The notes: generated by a model from the letters alone, not told the origin. 36,554 nucleotides of DNA from CAYXPR01 sp964467255 (GCA_964467255.1 CAYXPR010000017.1:1-36554); one strand, 5' to 3'; positions 1-6,834 are shown, counted from the first letter of the stretch. Numbers and translations: made by a program.

Positions 1-129
1 GTTCAGTGCCTGCATTTCTTCGGGGGTGGCACAATAGGCCTGAGCGGGGTTGGATGTCCCAAAGCAAAACACTGCGGCCACGGCGGCGACCCATGTTTTA
101 TATTTTTTCGCTGATAAAAACAGTCTCAC
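1..129 (-). CDS. Secreted protein, N-terminal part only (runs off left edge)
   Basis: Reading leftward from a GTG at 129 gives an open frame of 43 codons to the window edge. A GGAG Shine-Dalgarno sequence sits six bases upstream of that GTG. The peptide begins MRLFLSAKKYKTW, has a hydrophobic alanine/valine-rich core and ends in NPAQA, a good signal-peptidase I site, followed by YCATPEEMQALN. It is therefore probably exported. The mature start, with an early cysteine, resembles small conserved secreted proteins of alphaproteobacteria, but I do not know a function. An earlier in-frame GTG at 153 lies only a few bases after the candidate -10 box, so I prefer 129. The opposite-strand frame at 6-299 lacks any such features. 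Confidence 0.6.
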   Translation of the reverse strand, partial: MRLFLSAKKYKTWVAAVAAVFCFGTSNPAQAYCATPEEMQALN

Positions 130-158
130 AAAGCGCTCCAATGCCTTACGCACGGCGG

Positions 159-187
159 ATTATAGCAGTAGTTCTCTGCGAGGGAAA
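159..187 (-). promoter_or_regulatory. Candidate extended -10 promoter for the left-edge secreted gene
   Basis: On the minus strand TGCTATAAT occupies 159-167, an extended -10 box. A weak -35 (TTTCCC) lies 17 bases further upstream. Transcription would begin near 152, giving a leader of about 23 bases that carries the GGAG ribosome site. Confidence 0.45.
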
Positions 188-366
188 GATGTTCGGGGCG
201 AAGATGATTACATTTCCGCCATTCTTGGGGCAAGTGGATTATTATGCGCTATGCATAAAAAACCCATTGCGTCTTTCTATAACTAGGATAAACAGATAAG
301 CCAGCTAGTTACGATTGGATTGCCAGCCGTAATTTAGTAAACATTCACCATATTAGGGATCTACTT

Positions 367-630
367 ATGAAAAAATTATTCTCTCTTCTCGCCATTGCTG
401 GCGTTTCTGCTGTACTCGTTGCAACTCCGGTTCGCGCTGAAGAAACCGACACCGTTGCGATTGCTGCTCCAGTGCAGGCTGAACTGAAAGACGGCACGAA
501 AATTGACATTAAAGATGGTGTTGTTTCCGTAATTGGCAAAGATGGCAAAGCTACGCCAGCCAAAGATGGTACGCACGAACTGAAAGACGGCAAAAAAATC
601 ACCACCAAAGGTGGCAAAGTAGTTGAATAA
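367..630 (+). CDS. Small secreted DG-rich periplasmic protein
   Basis: An 87-residue protein with a clear signal peptide (MKKLFSLLAIAGVSAVLVA, cleavage near VRA-EE). The mature part of about 62 residues is polar and built from short repeating units around LKDG, IKDG, GKDGK, AKDGT and LKDGK, which look like short beta-strand/turn repeats. An AGGGA ribosome site lies seven bases before the ATG and a strong intrinsic terminator follows the stop, so it is a single-gene transcription unit. I do not recognise a named family. A small periplasmic or cell-surface protein is all that can be inferred. Confidence 0.75.
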   Translation: MKKLFSLLAIAGVSAVLVATPVRAEETDTVAIAAPVQAELKDGTKIDIKDGVVSVIGKDGKATPAKDGTHELKDGKKITTKGGKVVE

Positions 631-645
631 GCTATTTTAATCGTT

Positions 646-679
646 AAAATGGGGCTCCAACTTGGAGCCCCATTTTTTT
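646..679 (+). terminator. Intrinsic terminator after the small periplasmic gene
   Basis: A 13-bp stem with arms AAAATGGGGCTCC and GGAGCCCCATTTT and loop AACTT is followed by a run of T. It closes the 367-630 transcription unit just before terC. Confidence 0.9.
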
Positions 680-683
680 ATCT

Positions 684-1445
684 ATGGACTTTTTCACCAC
701 TGAAATTCTTCTTAGCTTTATTACGCTAACGTTGCTTGAGATTGTTCTCGGCATCGATAACCTTATTTTCATCGCCATCGTTGTTCAAAAACTACCCAAC
801 TCCTTCCGCAAGAAAGCCCGCCTCATCGGCCTTGGCTTAGCGCTGGGTATCCGTATTGCCATGTTGTTTGGCGTGGCGTGGATCATGCAGCTCACGCACC
901 CGATTTTCTCGATTGGCGATTTTGCCGTTTCCGTGAAAGACCTGCTCTTGCTCGCCGGTGGTATATTCCTGATTGCAAAAAGCACACTTGAAATGCACCA
1001 CGATGTGGTCGGTATTGAGAATGAGCGGGAGATTAACGTAAGGAACACTTTTGGTGCCGCCATCATCCAGATTAGCATGATCGATTTCGTATTCTCGTTT
1101 GACTCCATCATCACTGCTGTTGGTCTTACCACGAACATTCCTGTCATTATCGCCGCGGTGGTCATTTCTATGGGTGTCATGCTGGCCTGCGCCGGTCAGG
1201 TGACCAATTTCCTTGAAAAGTTCCCAACTTTCAAAATGTTGGCACTAAGTTTCATCCTGATGATTGGTCTTTTGCTGGTCGCAGAAGGCATGCACTTCCA
1301 TGTGCCACGCGGCTACCTCTACTTTGCGTTCTCATTCTCGCTTTTTGTGGAAGCCATGAATGTGAGCATCCGCCGCCGCGAAAAGCTAGGAAATGTGCAT
1401 ATTCCTAAGCCAAAACAGCCGGAATCCGGCCGTAAAAAGCGCTAA
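684..1445 (+). CDS. TerC family integral membrane protein
   Basis: A 253-residue polytopic membrane protein with about seven hydrophobic segments. The family's two acidic membrane motifs are present: EIVLGIDN at residues 19-26 and DFVFSFDS at 134-141. TerC-family proteins (TerC, YkoY, YceF types) are linked to manganese or other metal export and to metal loading of exported enzymes. The substrate here cannot be read from the sequence. The ATG lies only a few bases after the preceding terminator and has no clear ribosome site, so the transcript may have a very short leader starting within the terminator hairpin. The C-terminus is a basic cytoplasmic tail. Confidence 0.88.
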   Translation: MDFFTTEILLSFITLTLLEIVLGIDNLIFIAIVVQKLPNSFRKKARLIGLGLALGIRIAMLFGVAWIMQLTHPIFSIGDFAVSVKDLLLLAGGIFLIAKSTLEMHHDVVGIENEREINVRNTFGAAIIQISMIDFVFSFDSIITAVGLTTNIPVIIAAVVISMGVMLACAGQVTNFLEKFPTFKMLALSFILMIGLLLVAEGMHFHVPRGYLYFAFSFSLFVEAMNVSIRRREKLGNVHIPKPKQPESGRKKR

Positions 1446-1506
1446 AAATCGCTTAAAATCCAACGTATTTTAGCCCCTGCCCCTTAAACTTTCCTTAACA
1501 GATACC

Positions 1507-1515
1507 TGCTATGAT
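1507..1515 (+). promoter_or_regulatory. Extended -10 box for the candidate small RNA
   Basis: TGCTATGAT at 1507-1515 matches the extended -10 form seen at other places in this window (TGCTATAAT). No good -35 is visible. The predicted start is near 1522. Confidence 0.4.
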
Positions 1516-1521
1516 GGGTGT

Positions 1522-1775
1522 AATGAAGGATTGGGGAGAACGATACCTTCAGCAGAACAAAGTGGGTGCAGTGGATACGCAGATTGTTTTGCGGCTTAGG
1601 AACAAACCTCCCCGTCTTTCTACGGAATATACGAATGGCTCTCGCGAGCTAATAGTCCAGGTGGGCACACGCACGCGAGAGTCGGTTATGCGGGACCTCC
1701 CTCACATCGGGGGAGAGTTGGGGGAGGTTCTGCACCCTTTCATTAAAAAGAAGCCTTTAAGGCTTCTTTTTTTAT
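1522..1775 (+). ncRNA. Candidate stand-alone structured small RNA, unknown family
   Basis: This gap between terC and the opposite-strand membrane gene contains nested long-range helices. GGGTGCAG (1564-1571) pairs perfectly with CTGCACCC (1730-1737). Directly stacked on it, AACCTCCCC (1605-1613) pairs with GGGGAGGTT (1721-1729). Inside that, 1637-1646 pairs with 1674-1683 over ten positions with one G-U. A hairpin CGCA/TGCG lies in the 1572-1604 branch. The unit starts at an extended -10 box and ends at a strong intrinsic terminator. A 93-codon frame crosses the region, but its last codons run through the terminator and it has no good ribosome site, so I do not call it a gene. It lacks the signature sequences of RNase P, SRP or tmRNA. 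A divergent 6S-like RNA is possible but not shown. Confidence 0.5.
1747..1774 (+). terminator. Intrinsic terminator
   Basis: AAAGAAGCC-TTTAA-GGCTTCTTTTTTT forms a 9-bp stem with a 5-base loop followed by T residues. It ends the candidate small RNA. Its A-rich 5' side could also serve the opposite strand gene that ends at 1781. Confidence 0.85.
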
Positions 1776-1780
1776 GTTCG

Positions 1781-2863
1781 CTATCTTACTAACTCAATTT
1801 TATCCGTCCAGCGATACCCTAGTGCGCCTTGCCGCAAAGTTACCCTTGCTTTTCCACCGATCTGGGCAGCGTGGTACGTTGTAGAATTAACTCCCTTACT
1901 ATGTATTCCATCTTCTTTTATAAAACCATCTATCACAAGTGTGTAGCAGGTCGAGCGGTTCCTCTTGCCGCAGCGGTAGGTTTTCTTATTCACAATTTCG
2001 CGTTCAAAATATTGCGGCTCCGAACGGTCATTAATCACGTTATAGTCGTAAAGCCCGCTGAACACGCTCATATATATACCGGCTAGGCCCATGAAGATAA
2101 AATCCAGTAGCACAAGATGCCCGCGCGAGGAACGACCTGCTATCAGCAGTATGGAAACAAACCACACCGCTGCAATGACTGAACCAATGATGCCGGACTT
2201 TATCATCAGCGGCAGTTTGTCTACCAACTCTGCATCCCTAATGCCGGTCACGGTAAGGCCATAGATGCCAAGCCCCAGCCACGTCGCATGAAAGCAGTTA
2301 TAGATAATCGCTGTGCGCGCAGAGCTATTAAAAAGCGATGCATTTGAGGTAGGTGGCACCGAGCTTAAGGCATCTGCCACCACCTTCAGCTGGGCAACAA
2401 TACTGTCACGTTCCGTGTTAAATATTGTTGCAGGCACATACAGCCATACCAAGTGAGGTGTTGCCTCCAGCTTCTTCAGTTTAATGGCATGCAGTGCTTC
2501 AATGGCTGTTCGGAACGACGGATTTCCCGAAAGTGCTTGGCACAGGGCCGGATTGTCCGACACAAGATAGTAATTCTCATCGAATTCTTTATCTCTGGTC
2601 TGAACCTCAGCGGAAACACCAATCCATTTAAAAAGTCGGTCGAGTGCGGATTCTTTCTTAATACCGAAATAATGCCCGTTGTTAGCGACAACACCTATGG
2701 TCACGCCCCTTAAGTGGCCTTTGTGCCGGTGCTCGGTCACCTGATACGCCGTTCCGTCTGCCAAAGTACGGTGTTCCTGGAGTGTTTTTTTGCCAGAAAG
2801 GCGCTTGCGAACCACAAAAGAGGCTAACAAAAGCGAGCCAACCACCCCCGGAAGAAAAATCAT
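1781..2863 (-). CDS. Unrecognised membrane protein, 360 residues
   Basis: The protein has an N-terminal membrane segment (residues 1-18), a soluble domain of about 150 residues, three further hydrophobic segments at roughly 190-275, and a C-terminal soluble stretch of about 75 residues. The C-terminal part contains two cysteines in CGKRNRSTC and ends in a beta-rich segment (GKARVTLRQGALGYRW). The start is an ATG with no strong ribosome site. I do not recognise the family. The layout of a membrane core with an extracytoplasmic, possibly disulfide-bearing C-terminal domain is an inference. It is a monocistronic minus-strand gene between the candidate small RNA and the odc regulatory region, and is probably accessory. 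Confidence 0.7.
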   Translation of the reverse strand: MIFLPGVVGSLLLASFVVRKRLSGKKTLQEHRTLADGTAYQVTEHRHKGHLRGVTIGVVANNGHYFGIKKESALDRLFKWIGVSAEVQTRDKEFDENYYLVSDNPALCQALSGNPSFRTAIEALHAIKLKKLEATPHLVWLYVPATIFNTERDSIVAQLKVVADALSSVPPTSNASLFNSSARTAIIYNCFHATWLGLGIYGLTVTGIRDAELVDKLPLMIKSGIIGSVIAAVWFVSILLIAGRSSRGHLVLLDFIFMGLAGIYMSVFSGLYDYNVINDRSEPQYFEREIVNKKTYRCGKRNRSTCYTLVIDGFIKEDGIHSKGVNSTTYHAAQIGGKARVTLRQGALGYRWTDKIELVR

Positions 2864-2892
2864 AACGCGCCTCTACACAAAATTCAGACCAA

Positions 2893-2926
2893 AAATTGCA
2901 TGTTTTTGAACCATAACATGCAATTT
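2893..2926. repeat. 12-bp inverted repeat upstream of the orphan membrane gene
   Basis: AAATTGCATGTT (2893-2904) and AACATGCAATTT (2915-2926) form a perfect inverted repeat with a 10-base spacer. It lies in the divergent region between the minus-strand gene starting at 2863 and the odc leader. On the minus strand the second arm is followed by T residues, so it could be an operator or an attenuator. A protein-binding site seems likelier, because no minus-strand gene ends here. Confidence 0.5.
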
Positions 2927-3009
2927 AAACCGTGTATAAAAAAATTGCGCCCGCGTGAAAAAAAAGCTGGTGTAATTTTTTTTTATCGCTATACCAAAAC
3001 CTCTGTAAT

Positions 3010-3028
3010 TACACGAAAGTTTCGTGTA
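3010..3028 (+). promoter_or_regulatory. 19-bp perfect palindrome, candidate operator of odc
   Basis: TACACGAAA-G-TTTCGTGTA is a perfect palindrome around a single central G. Its right end overlaps TATAAC (3027-3032), the best -10 candidate upstream of odc, so a bound protein would cover the space between -35 and -10. CGTGTATAA, the right half with its flank, recurs near 2932-2940. No regulator gene for it is evident in the window. Confidence 0.5.
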
Positions 3029-3038
3029 TAACTATATT

Positions 3039-3261
3039 CAATCGGTTGGTGTTTTGCGCTGACCATTTTGTTAACCCGCCTTAGGTGCTAGGGGCTTTAA
3101 AGATGGTTAAACAATTGTTCCTGTGGAAATCCAGAAAATGATAACGACAAGGAAGTAGTGCGTATGATGTACATCGCGCAAAGGGATACGTGTATGAAAG
3201 CGATTAGCTTCATGCAGTTTGGTTATAAAAAAGATCGTTTTTTTGTTGGGGGAATGGAAGA
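3039..3261 (+). promoter_or_regulatory. Long structured leader of odc (speF-leader-like candidate)
   Basis: About 220 bases separate the candidate -10 box from the odc start. TTGTTAACC (3068-3076) pairs with GGTTAAACAA (3105-3114) with one bulged base. Inside it CCTTAG and CTAGGG pair across a GTG loop, giving a nested hairpin. Downstream come an AAGGAAG ribosome site and a 40-codon upstream ORF that overlaps the odc start. A conserved RNA element called speF, found upstream of ornithine decarboxylase genes in alphaproteobacteria, has been described. This leader is in the right place and is structured, but I cannot align it to that family by eye. Confidence 0.5.
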
Positions 3262-3286
3262 ATGGCAAAGTTTTCCAACGTGGTAG
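3164..3286 (+). CDS. Upstream ORF (leader peptide) overlapping the odc start
   Basis: A 40-codon frame starts with two consecutive ATG codons (3164, 3167) after a GGAAG ribosome site with 8-base spacing. It begins MMYIAQRDTC and ends in MEEWQSFPTW with TAG at 3284-3286. It runs through the odc ribosome site and the first 25 bases of odc in another frame. Ribosomes translating it would affect access to the odc start, either by coupling or by blocking. Leader peptides that sense ornithine are known for enterobacterial speF. Whether this one does the same is inference. The arrangement could also be chance, since it has not been compared across species. Confidence 0.45.
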   Translation: MMYIAQRDTCMKAISFMQFGYKKDRFFVGGMEEWQSFPTW

Positions 3287-4473
3287 ATATCGTTACGTCG
3301 CTCCGGCCAGATGTGCCGGTGCATTGCCTGCGTCCGCATGCCATCGATACTGCCACAAAATGGTTCATGCAGAATTTCCCGGGTGAGGTAATGTATGCTG
3401 TTAAGAGTAACCCGGATCCCGTCGTTCTCCGCCAGATTTACACTTCAGGAATCAAGCATTTTGACGTCGCCTCGCTTTACGAAGTAGAGCTGGTAGGCAG
3501 CCTGTTCAAAGACGTCGACATGCATTACATGCACCCTGTTAAAAGCAGGGAGTCCATCTACAAAGCATATTTCGAGCATGGCGTGCGTAACTTCTCGCTC
3601 GATTCTGCGGAAGAACTCAAAAAAATTATCGACGTCACGCAGAATGCGGATGACCTCGGCCTGTTCGTGCGCATCTCTGTGCCAAATGCACATGCCGCGC
3701 ATGACCTGTCCGGTAAATTCGGTGTAAATGAGGGCGATGCCGCCCGCCTACTGCGCCAAGCGCGTAAAGTTGCCCGCAATCTTGGCATCTGTTTCCACGT
3801 GGGTTCACAGTGCATGCATCCCTCGGCTTATGCCAACGCCATGATGCTGGTAAAAAACATTATGGATAAAGCCAAGGTCATGATTGACAGTATCGACATG
3901 GGCGGCGGCTTTCCTTCCGCTTACCCTGGCCTTACGCCTCCTCCGCTTGAGGAATATATGAGCACCATCCGCGAATATACCGGCATGCTGCCATACCTGA
4001 ACCCCGACCATAAACTATGGTGCGAGCCCGGTCGTGCGCTGGTGGCAGAAGGCGGCTCGGTGATTGTGCGCGTGGAACTACGTAAAGGGAACACGCTCTA
4101 TATTAACGACGGTGTGTATGGCAGCATGTTCGATGCTGGCTTCCCCGGCCTGATTTACCCTGCCCGCGCCATGCGCCCGGGTGGCAAGCTTTCCAAAGAC
4201 TTGGTGCCGTTCAGTTTATATGGCCCCACCTGCGACAGCTTGGATGCAATGAAAGGTCCTTTCTACCTGCCATCAAACGTGCGCGAAGGTGATTACATTG
4301 AAATCGGCCAGCTGGGTGCCTATGGCGCCACGCTGCGCACGCGCTTTAATGGATTTTTCTCCGACACAGTGGTGGAAGTAGATGATGCACCACTCATGTC
4401 CATGTATGGGCTGGCACCGCGCCAAGTAACCTATGCGGAAGCCGCATCAAAGGAAGAAAAAGTAGTAGCGTAA
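3262..4473 (+). CDS. speF: Ornithine decarboxylase, fold III PLP enzyme
   Basis: A 403-residue enzyme of the alanine-racemase-fold decarboxylase family (group IV Orn/DAP/Arg). It converts L-ornithine to putrescine. Visible features are the PLP lysine K48 in YAVKSNP, HVGSQ at 179-183, the glycine loop GGGFP at 214-218 that holds the PLP phosphate, EPGR at 255-258, and GPTCDSLD at 321-328. C324 and D325 in that last motif are the catalytic and substrate-carboxylate-side residues of ornithine/lysine decarboxylases. The length is typical for bacterial members. Some relatives also accept lysine, which cannot be excluded. The start has an adjacent GGAAGA and is overlapped by the upstream ORF. It is followed by a DHS-like gene, indicating a polyamine operon. 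Confidence 0.93.
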   Translation: MAKFSNVVDIVTSLRPDVPVHCLRPHAIDTATKWFMQNFPGEVMYAVKSNPDPVVLRQIYTSGIKHFDVASLYEVELVGSLFKDVDMHYMHPVKSRESIYKAYFEHGVRNFSLDSAEELKKIIDVTQNADDLGLFVRISVPNAHAAHDLSGKFGVNEGDAARLLRQARKVARNLGICFHVGSQCMHPSAYANAMMLVKNIMDKAKVMIDSIDMGGGFPSAYPGLTPPPLEEYMSTIREYTGMLPYLNPDHKLWCEPGRALVAEGGSVIVRVELRKGNTLYINDGVYGSMFDAGFPGLIYPARAMRPGGKLSKDLVPFSLYGPTCDSLDAMKGPFYLPSNVREGDYIEIGQLGAYGATLRTRFNGFFSDTVVEVDDAPLMSMYGLAPRQVTYAEAASKEEKVVA

Positions 4474-4496
4474 ACCACAAAAACGCCGTATAAACA

Positions 4497-4525
4497 TGCC
4501 GCCCTTTCGCATAGAGGGGGCGGCA
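4497..4525 (+). terminator. Weak terminator or attenuator between odc and the DHS-like gene
   Basis: TGCCGCCC (4497-4504) pairs with GGGCGGCA (4518-4525) across a 13-base loop, followed by the imperfect T-rich ATTATTTTGTT. The poor T tract suggests partial read-through, which would lower expression of the next gene relative to odc. Confidence 0.5.
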
Positions 4526-4556
4526 ATTATTTTGTTGTTAGAGGAGCTTAAGTATC

Positions 4557-5609
4557 ATGGCAAAAAAAGCCGCAGTCGCGCTGAAGAAAAACAATAAGAA
4601 GGCACAATATCTTTCCACGCCCGTGGAGCATATTGACATCAAGTCATTTGATGCCCGCCCGATTGTGAACGCAATGGACAAAATGTCCTTCACGTCACGC
4701 GACCTCGCCCGTGCCACCAAAATTTTTAACATGATGCTGGCAGACCCGAACTGCTCCATCATCCTCACACTGGCTGGCTCCACTTCTGCTGGCGGCTGCA
4801 TGAACCTGTATACCGACCTCGTGAAGCACAACATGGTGGACGCCATCGTTTCCACCGGCGCCAGCATTGTGGACATGGACTTCTTCGAAGCCCTTGGCTA
4901 CAAGCACTACCAAGGCAGCCAGTTCATTGACGACACGCACCTGCGCGACCTTTACATCGACCGTATCTACGATACCTACATTGATGAAGAAGAGCTGCAG
5001 TCTTGCGACCACACGATTTTTGAAATCGCAAACAAGCTGGAAGCGCGCCCCTATTCTTCCCGCGAGTTTATCAAAGAAATGGGCAAGTATCTCACCAAAA
5101 ACAGCAAGAAGAAAAACTCGCTCATTCAAACCGCATACGAAAAGAACGTGCCGATTTTCTGTCCGGCCTTCACCGATTCCAGCGCGGGCTTTGGCCTTGT
5201 GCTGCATCAGGTGAAAAACCCGAAGAAGCACATGACGCTCGATTCCATTGCAGACTTCCGCGAACTGACCGACATTAAAATCGAAGCAGGCACCACGGGC
5301 CTTCTGATGATTGGCGGCGGCGTGCCGAAAAACTTCGTGCAGGACACCGTTGTCTGCGCTGAAATTCTGGGCAAAGAAGCCGAGATGCACAAATATGCCG
5401 TGCAGATTACGGTGGCTGACACGCGCGACGGTGCATGCAGCAGCTCCACACTGAAAGAAGCCTGCTCATGGGGCAAGGTAGACGTAGCACACGAACAGAT
5501 GGTGTTTGCCGAAGCCACCAGCGTGTTGCCGCTGCTGGCCAGCGATGCTTACCACCGTGGTCACTGGAAAAAGCGCAAGCCGCGTGAATTCAGCAAGCTG
5601 TTTGCTTAA
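4557..5609 (+). CDS. Deoxyhypusine synthase-like protein, probable homospermidine synthase
   Basis: A 350-residue protein of the deoxyhypusine synthase family. NAD-fold segments are seen at TLAGSTSAGG (71-80), STGASIVD (99-106) and GGGVPKN (253-259). The active-site lysine context EACSWGK is kept, with K307 matching the lysine that forms the aminobutyl-imine in eukaryotic DHS. Bacteria lack the eIF5A substrate, so bacterial members are thought to transfer the aminobutyl group of spermidine to putrescine or a similar amine, giving homospermidine. Placement directly after ornithine decarboxylase supports a polyamine role. The ribosome site GAGGAG is ten bases before the ATG. The N-terminus is lysine-rich. 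The exact product is inferred. Confidence 0.85.
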   Translation: MAKKAAVALKKNNKKAQYLSTPVEHIDIKSFDARPIVNAMDKMSFTSRDLARATKIFNMMLADPNCSIILTLAGSTSAGGCMNLYTDLVKHNMVDAIVSTGASIVDMDFFEALGYKHYQGSQFIDDTHLRDLYIDRIYDTYIDEEELQSCDHTIFEIANKLEARPYSSREFIKEMGKYLTKNSKKKNSLIQTAYEKNVPIFCPAFTDSSAGFGLVLHQVKNPKKHMTLDSIADFRELTDIKIEAGTTGLLMIGGGVPKNFVQDTVVCAEILGKEAEMHKYAVQITVADTRDGACSSSTLKEACSWGKVDVAHEQMVFAEATSVLPLLASDAYHRGHWKKRKPREFSKLFA

Positions 5610-6080
5610 ATGAAACGTATCCTCGCGACCAGCATTATCTCGCTCGGGCTTTTAGGCACACTTCAGGGTTGCCTTCCGCTCGTGCTTGGTGCTGGTGCCG
5701 CGGGTGGTTACTATGTGGGTGAAGACGAACGCCCCGTGGAAGTCATCACGCGTGATGCAGGCATCACCGCTTCGGTGAAAGCCCGCCTGATTCGTGAAAA
5801 AGACCTGAGCGCTTTCTCTATCGATGTGGACACATACGAAGGTATCGTCACGCTCATCGGCACCGTTTCAAACCAGAACACGGCAGACCGTGCGGTAAAA
5901 ATTGCGCGCAAAACCGAAGGTGTAACAGAAGTGATTTCCAAACTGACCGTGCACAGCGGCACAGTCGAAGAAGATGCCGTGGAACGCCCTGCCGTAAACC
6001 TACCAGATGAATTACCGGAAGAAAAAACGAGCGGCGATACGACTAGCGATGATGACGGTAAAGCCTACCCCATCGATTAG
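5610..6080 (+). CDS. BON-domain outer-membrane or periplasmic lipoprotein
   Basis: A 156-residue protein with a lipoprotein signal peptide: hydrophobic residues 5-17 and lipobox LQGC with acylated Cys21. A glycine/alanine-rich linker follows, then one BON domain at about 50-115, recognised by DAGITASVKARL, VDTYEGIVTLIGTV and ADRAVKIARKTEGV. The C-terminal tail is acidic and disordered. BON domains, as in OsmY and DolP, bind phospholipid or protein surfaces in the envelope. The ATG touches the stop of the preceding DHS-like gene (TAAATG), so the two are translationally coupled. A physiological link to polyamines is not established. Confidence 0.88.
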   Translation: MKRILATSIISLGLLGTLQGCLPLVLGAGAAGGYYVGEDERPVEVITRDAGITASVKARLIREKDLSAFSIDVDTYEGIVTLIGTVSNQNTADRAVKIARKTEGVTEVISKLTVHSGTVEEDAVERPAVNLPDELPEEKTSGDTTSDDDGKAYPID

Positions 6081-6086
6081 GCTCAT

Positions 6087-6416
6087 CTACCACTTCTTGA
6101 AAATAATGAACACTGCCACCACCATCAGCCCGAAGCCGAGGGCATGGTTCCATTTGAGCGATTCACCCAGATAAAGCCACGAGAACACGCTAAACACCAC
6201 CAGTGTAATCACTTCCTGAATGGTTTTAAGTTCCACGGCTGAAAACTGGCTGTGGCCAATGCGGTTGGCGGGCACTTGCAGGCAATATTCAAAAAAGGCA
6301 ATCAGCCAGCTGATAAGAATCACCCATAGCAAGGGAGATTCCTTATATTTTAGGTGCCCATACCAGGCAAACGTCATGAAAATATTGGAAAGCAGTAGCA
6401 AAAATACTGTCAGCAT
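6087..6416 (-). CDS. DMT-superfamily small membrane protein (DUF486)
   Basis: A 109-residue protein with four transmembrane helices. It carries the motifs of the DUF486 family: FAWYGHLK near residue 16, FFEYCLQVPANRIGH at about 41-55, and TIQEVITLVVF at about 64-74. It resembles a half-size drug/metabolite transporter. The substrate is unknown. It converges on the BON lipoprotein gene with only six bases between stops and no visible terminator. Confidence 0.85.
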   Translation of the reverse strand: MLTVFLLLLSNIFMTFAWYGHLKYKESPLLWVILISWLIAFFEYCLQVPANRIGHSQFSAVELKTIQEVITLVVFSVFSWLYLGESLKWNHALGFGLMVVAVFIIFKKW

Positions 6417-6532
6417 GGTGCCTCAGTAAAGTAAGTTGTTCACGTTGATTCATAAATCAGTTGAGGAATCAAAACAATAGGAGTAAATCTCTTGTAACAG
6501 AGCTACTTACCATTTCGTTAAAGGCAAAGCCT

Positions 6533-6823
6533 ATGAAGAAAATGCGTTACATCCTTCCTCTCATTCTGTTACTTGCTGGTGCGCCGCTTGCGTTTGCGCA
6601 GCTTCAGGACGAAGAAGACCAGTATGACAGAGATTACGAGGCCTGTTCTGAGCAGTCTGAAACAAAAGCCGATGCGCTTCCCGAAGAAAAACGCGAAGAA
6701 GCGTTCATCCAGAATTTCCACACTTGCATGAAGAAAAAAGGCCACGCCGTGCCGGAAGAAGAAAGCGATGTGCCTCCTGAAAATGCCGAAGGTGAAGGCG
6801 TGGGCGCCGGAATCGAAGAATAA
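6533..6823 (+). CDS. Small secreted acidic protein with two cysteines
   Basis: I start this gene at the ATG at 6533, because the frame upstream of it (from 6461) is not protein-like and the 6533 start gives a clean signal peptide (MKKMRYILPLILLLAGAPLAFA, cleavage before QLQ). The mature part of about 74 residues is strongly acidic at both ends. It has two cysteines in YEACSEQ and FHTCMKKKG that could form one disulfide in a short helical domain. No family is recognised. It lies 11 bases ahead of the PhoX-like gene and may be co-transcribed with it. Confidence 0.65.
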   Translation: MKKMRYILPLILLLAGAPLAFAQLQDEEDQYDRDYEACSEQSETKADALPEEKREEAFIQNFHTCMKKKGHAVPEEESDVPPENAEGEGVGAGIEE

Positions 6824-6834
6824 GGGTATTGCCC

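Noticed and set aside
6..299. 97-residue plus-strand frame at the left edge
   Set aside because: No ribosome site or protein-like composition. The minus strand carries a signal-peptide gene with promoter and ribosome site over the same bases.
1511..1792. 93-residue frame between terC and the orphan membrane gene
   Set aside because: It runs through an intrinsic terminator, lacks a ribosome site, and the bases are explained by nested long-range RNA helices.
4695..5390. 231-residue minus-strand frame inside the DHS-like gene
   Set aside because: Histidine/valine-rich shadow of a clearly homologous gene, with no ribosome site.
6461..6532. N-terminal extension of the small secreted acidic protein
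   Set aside because: It would bury the signal peptide, and no ribosome site precedes it.
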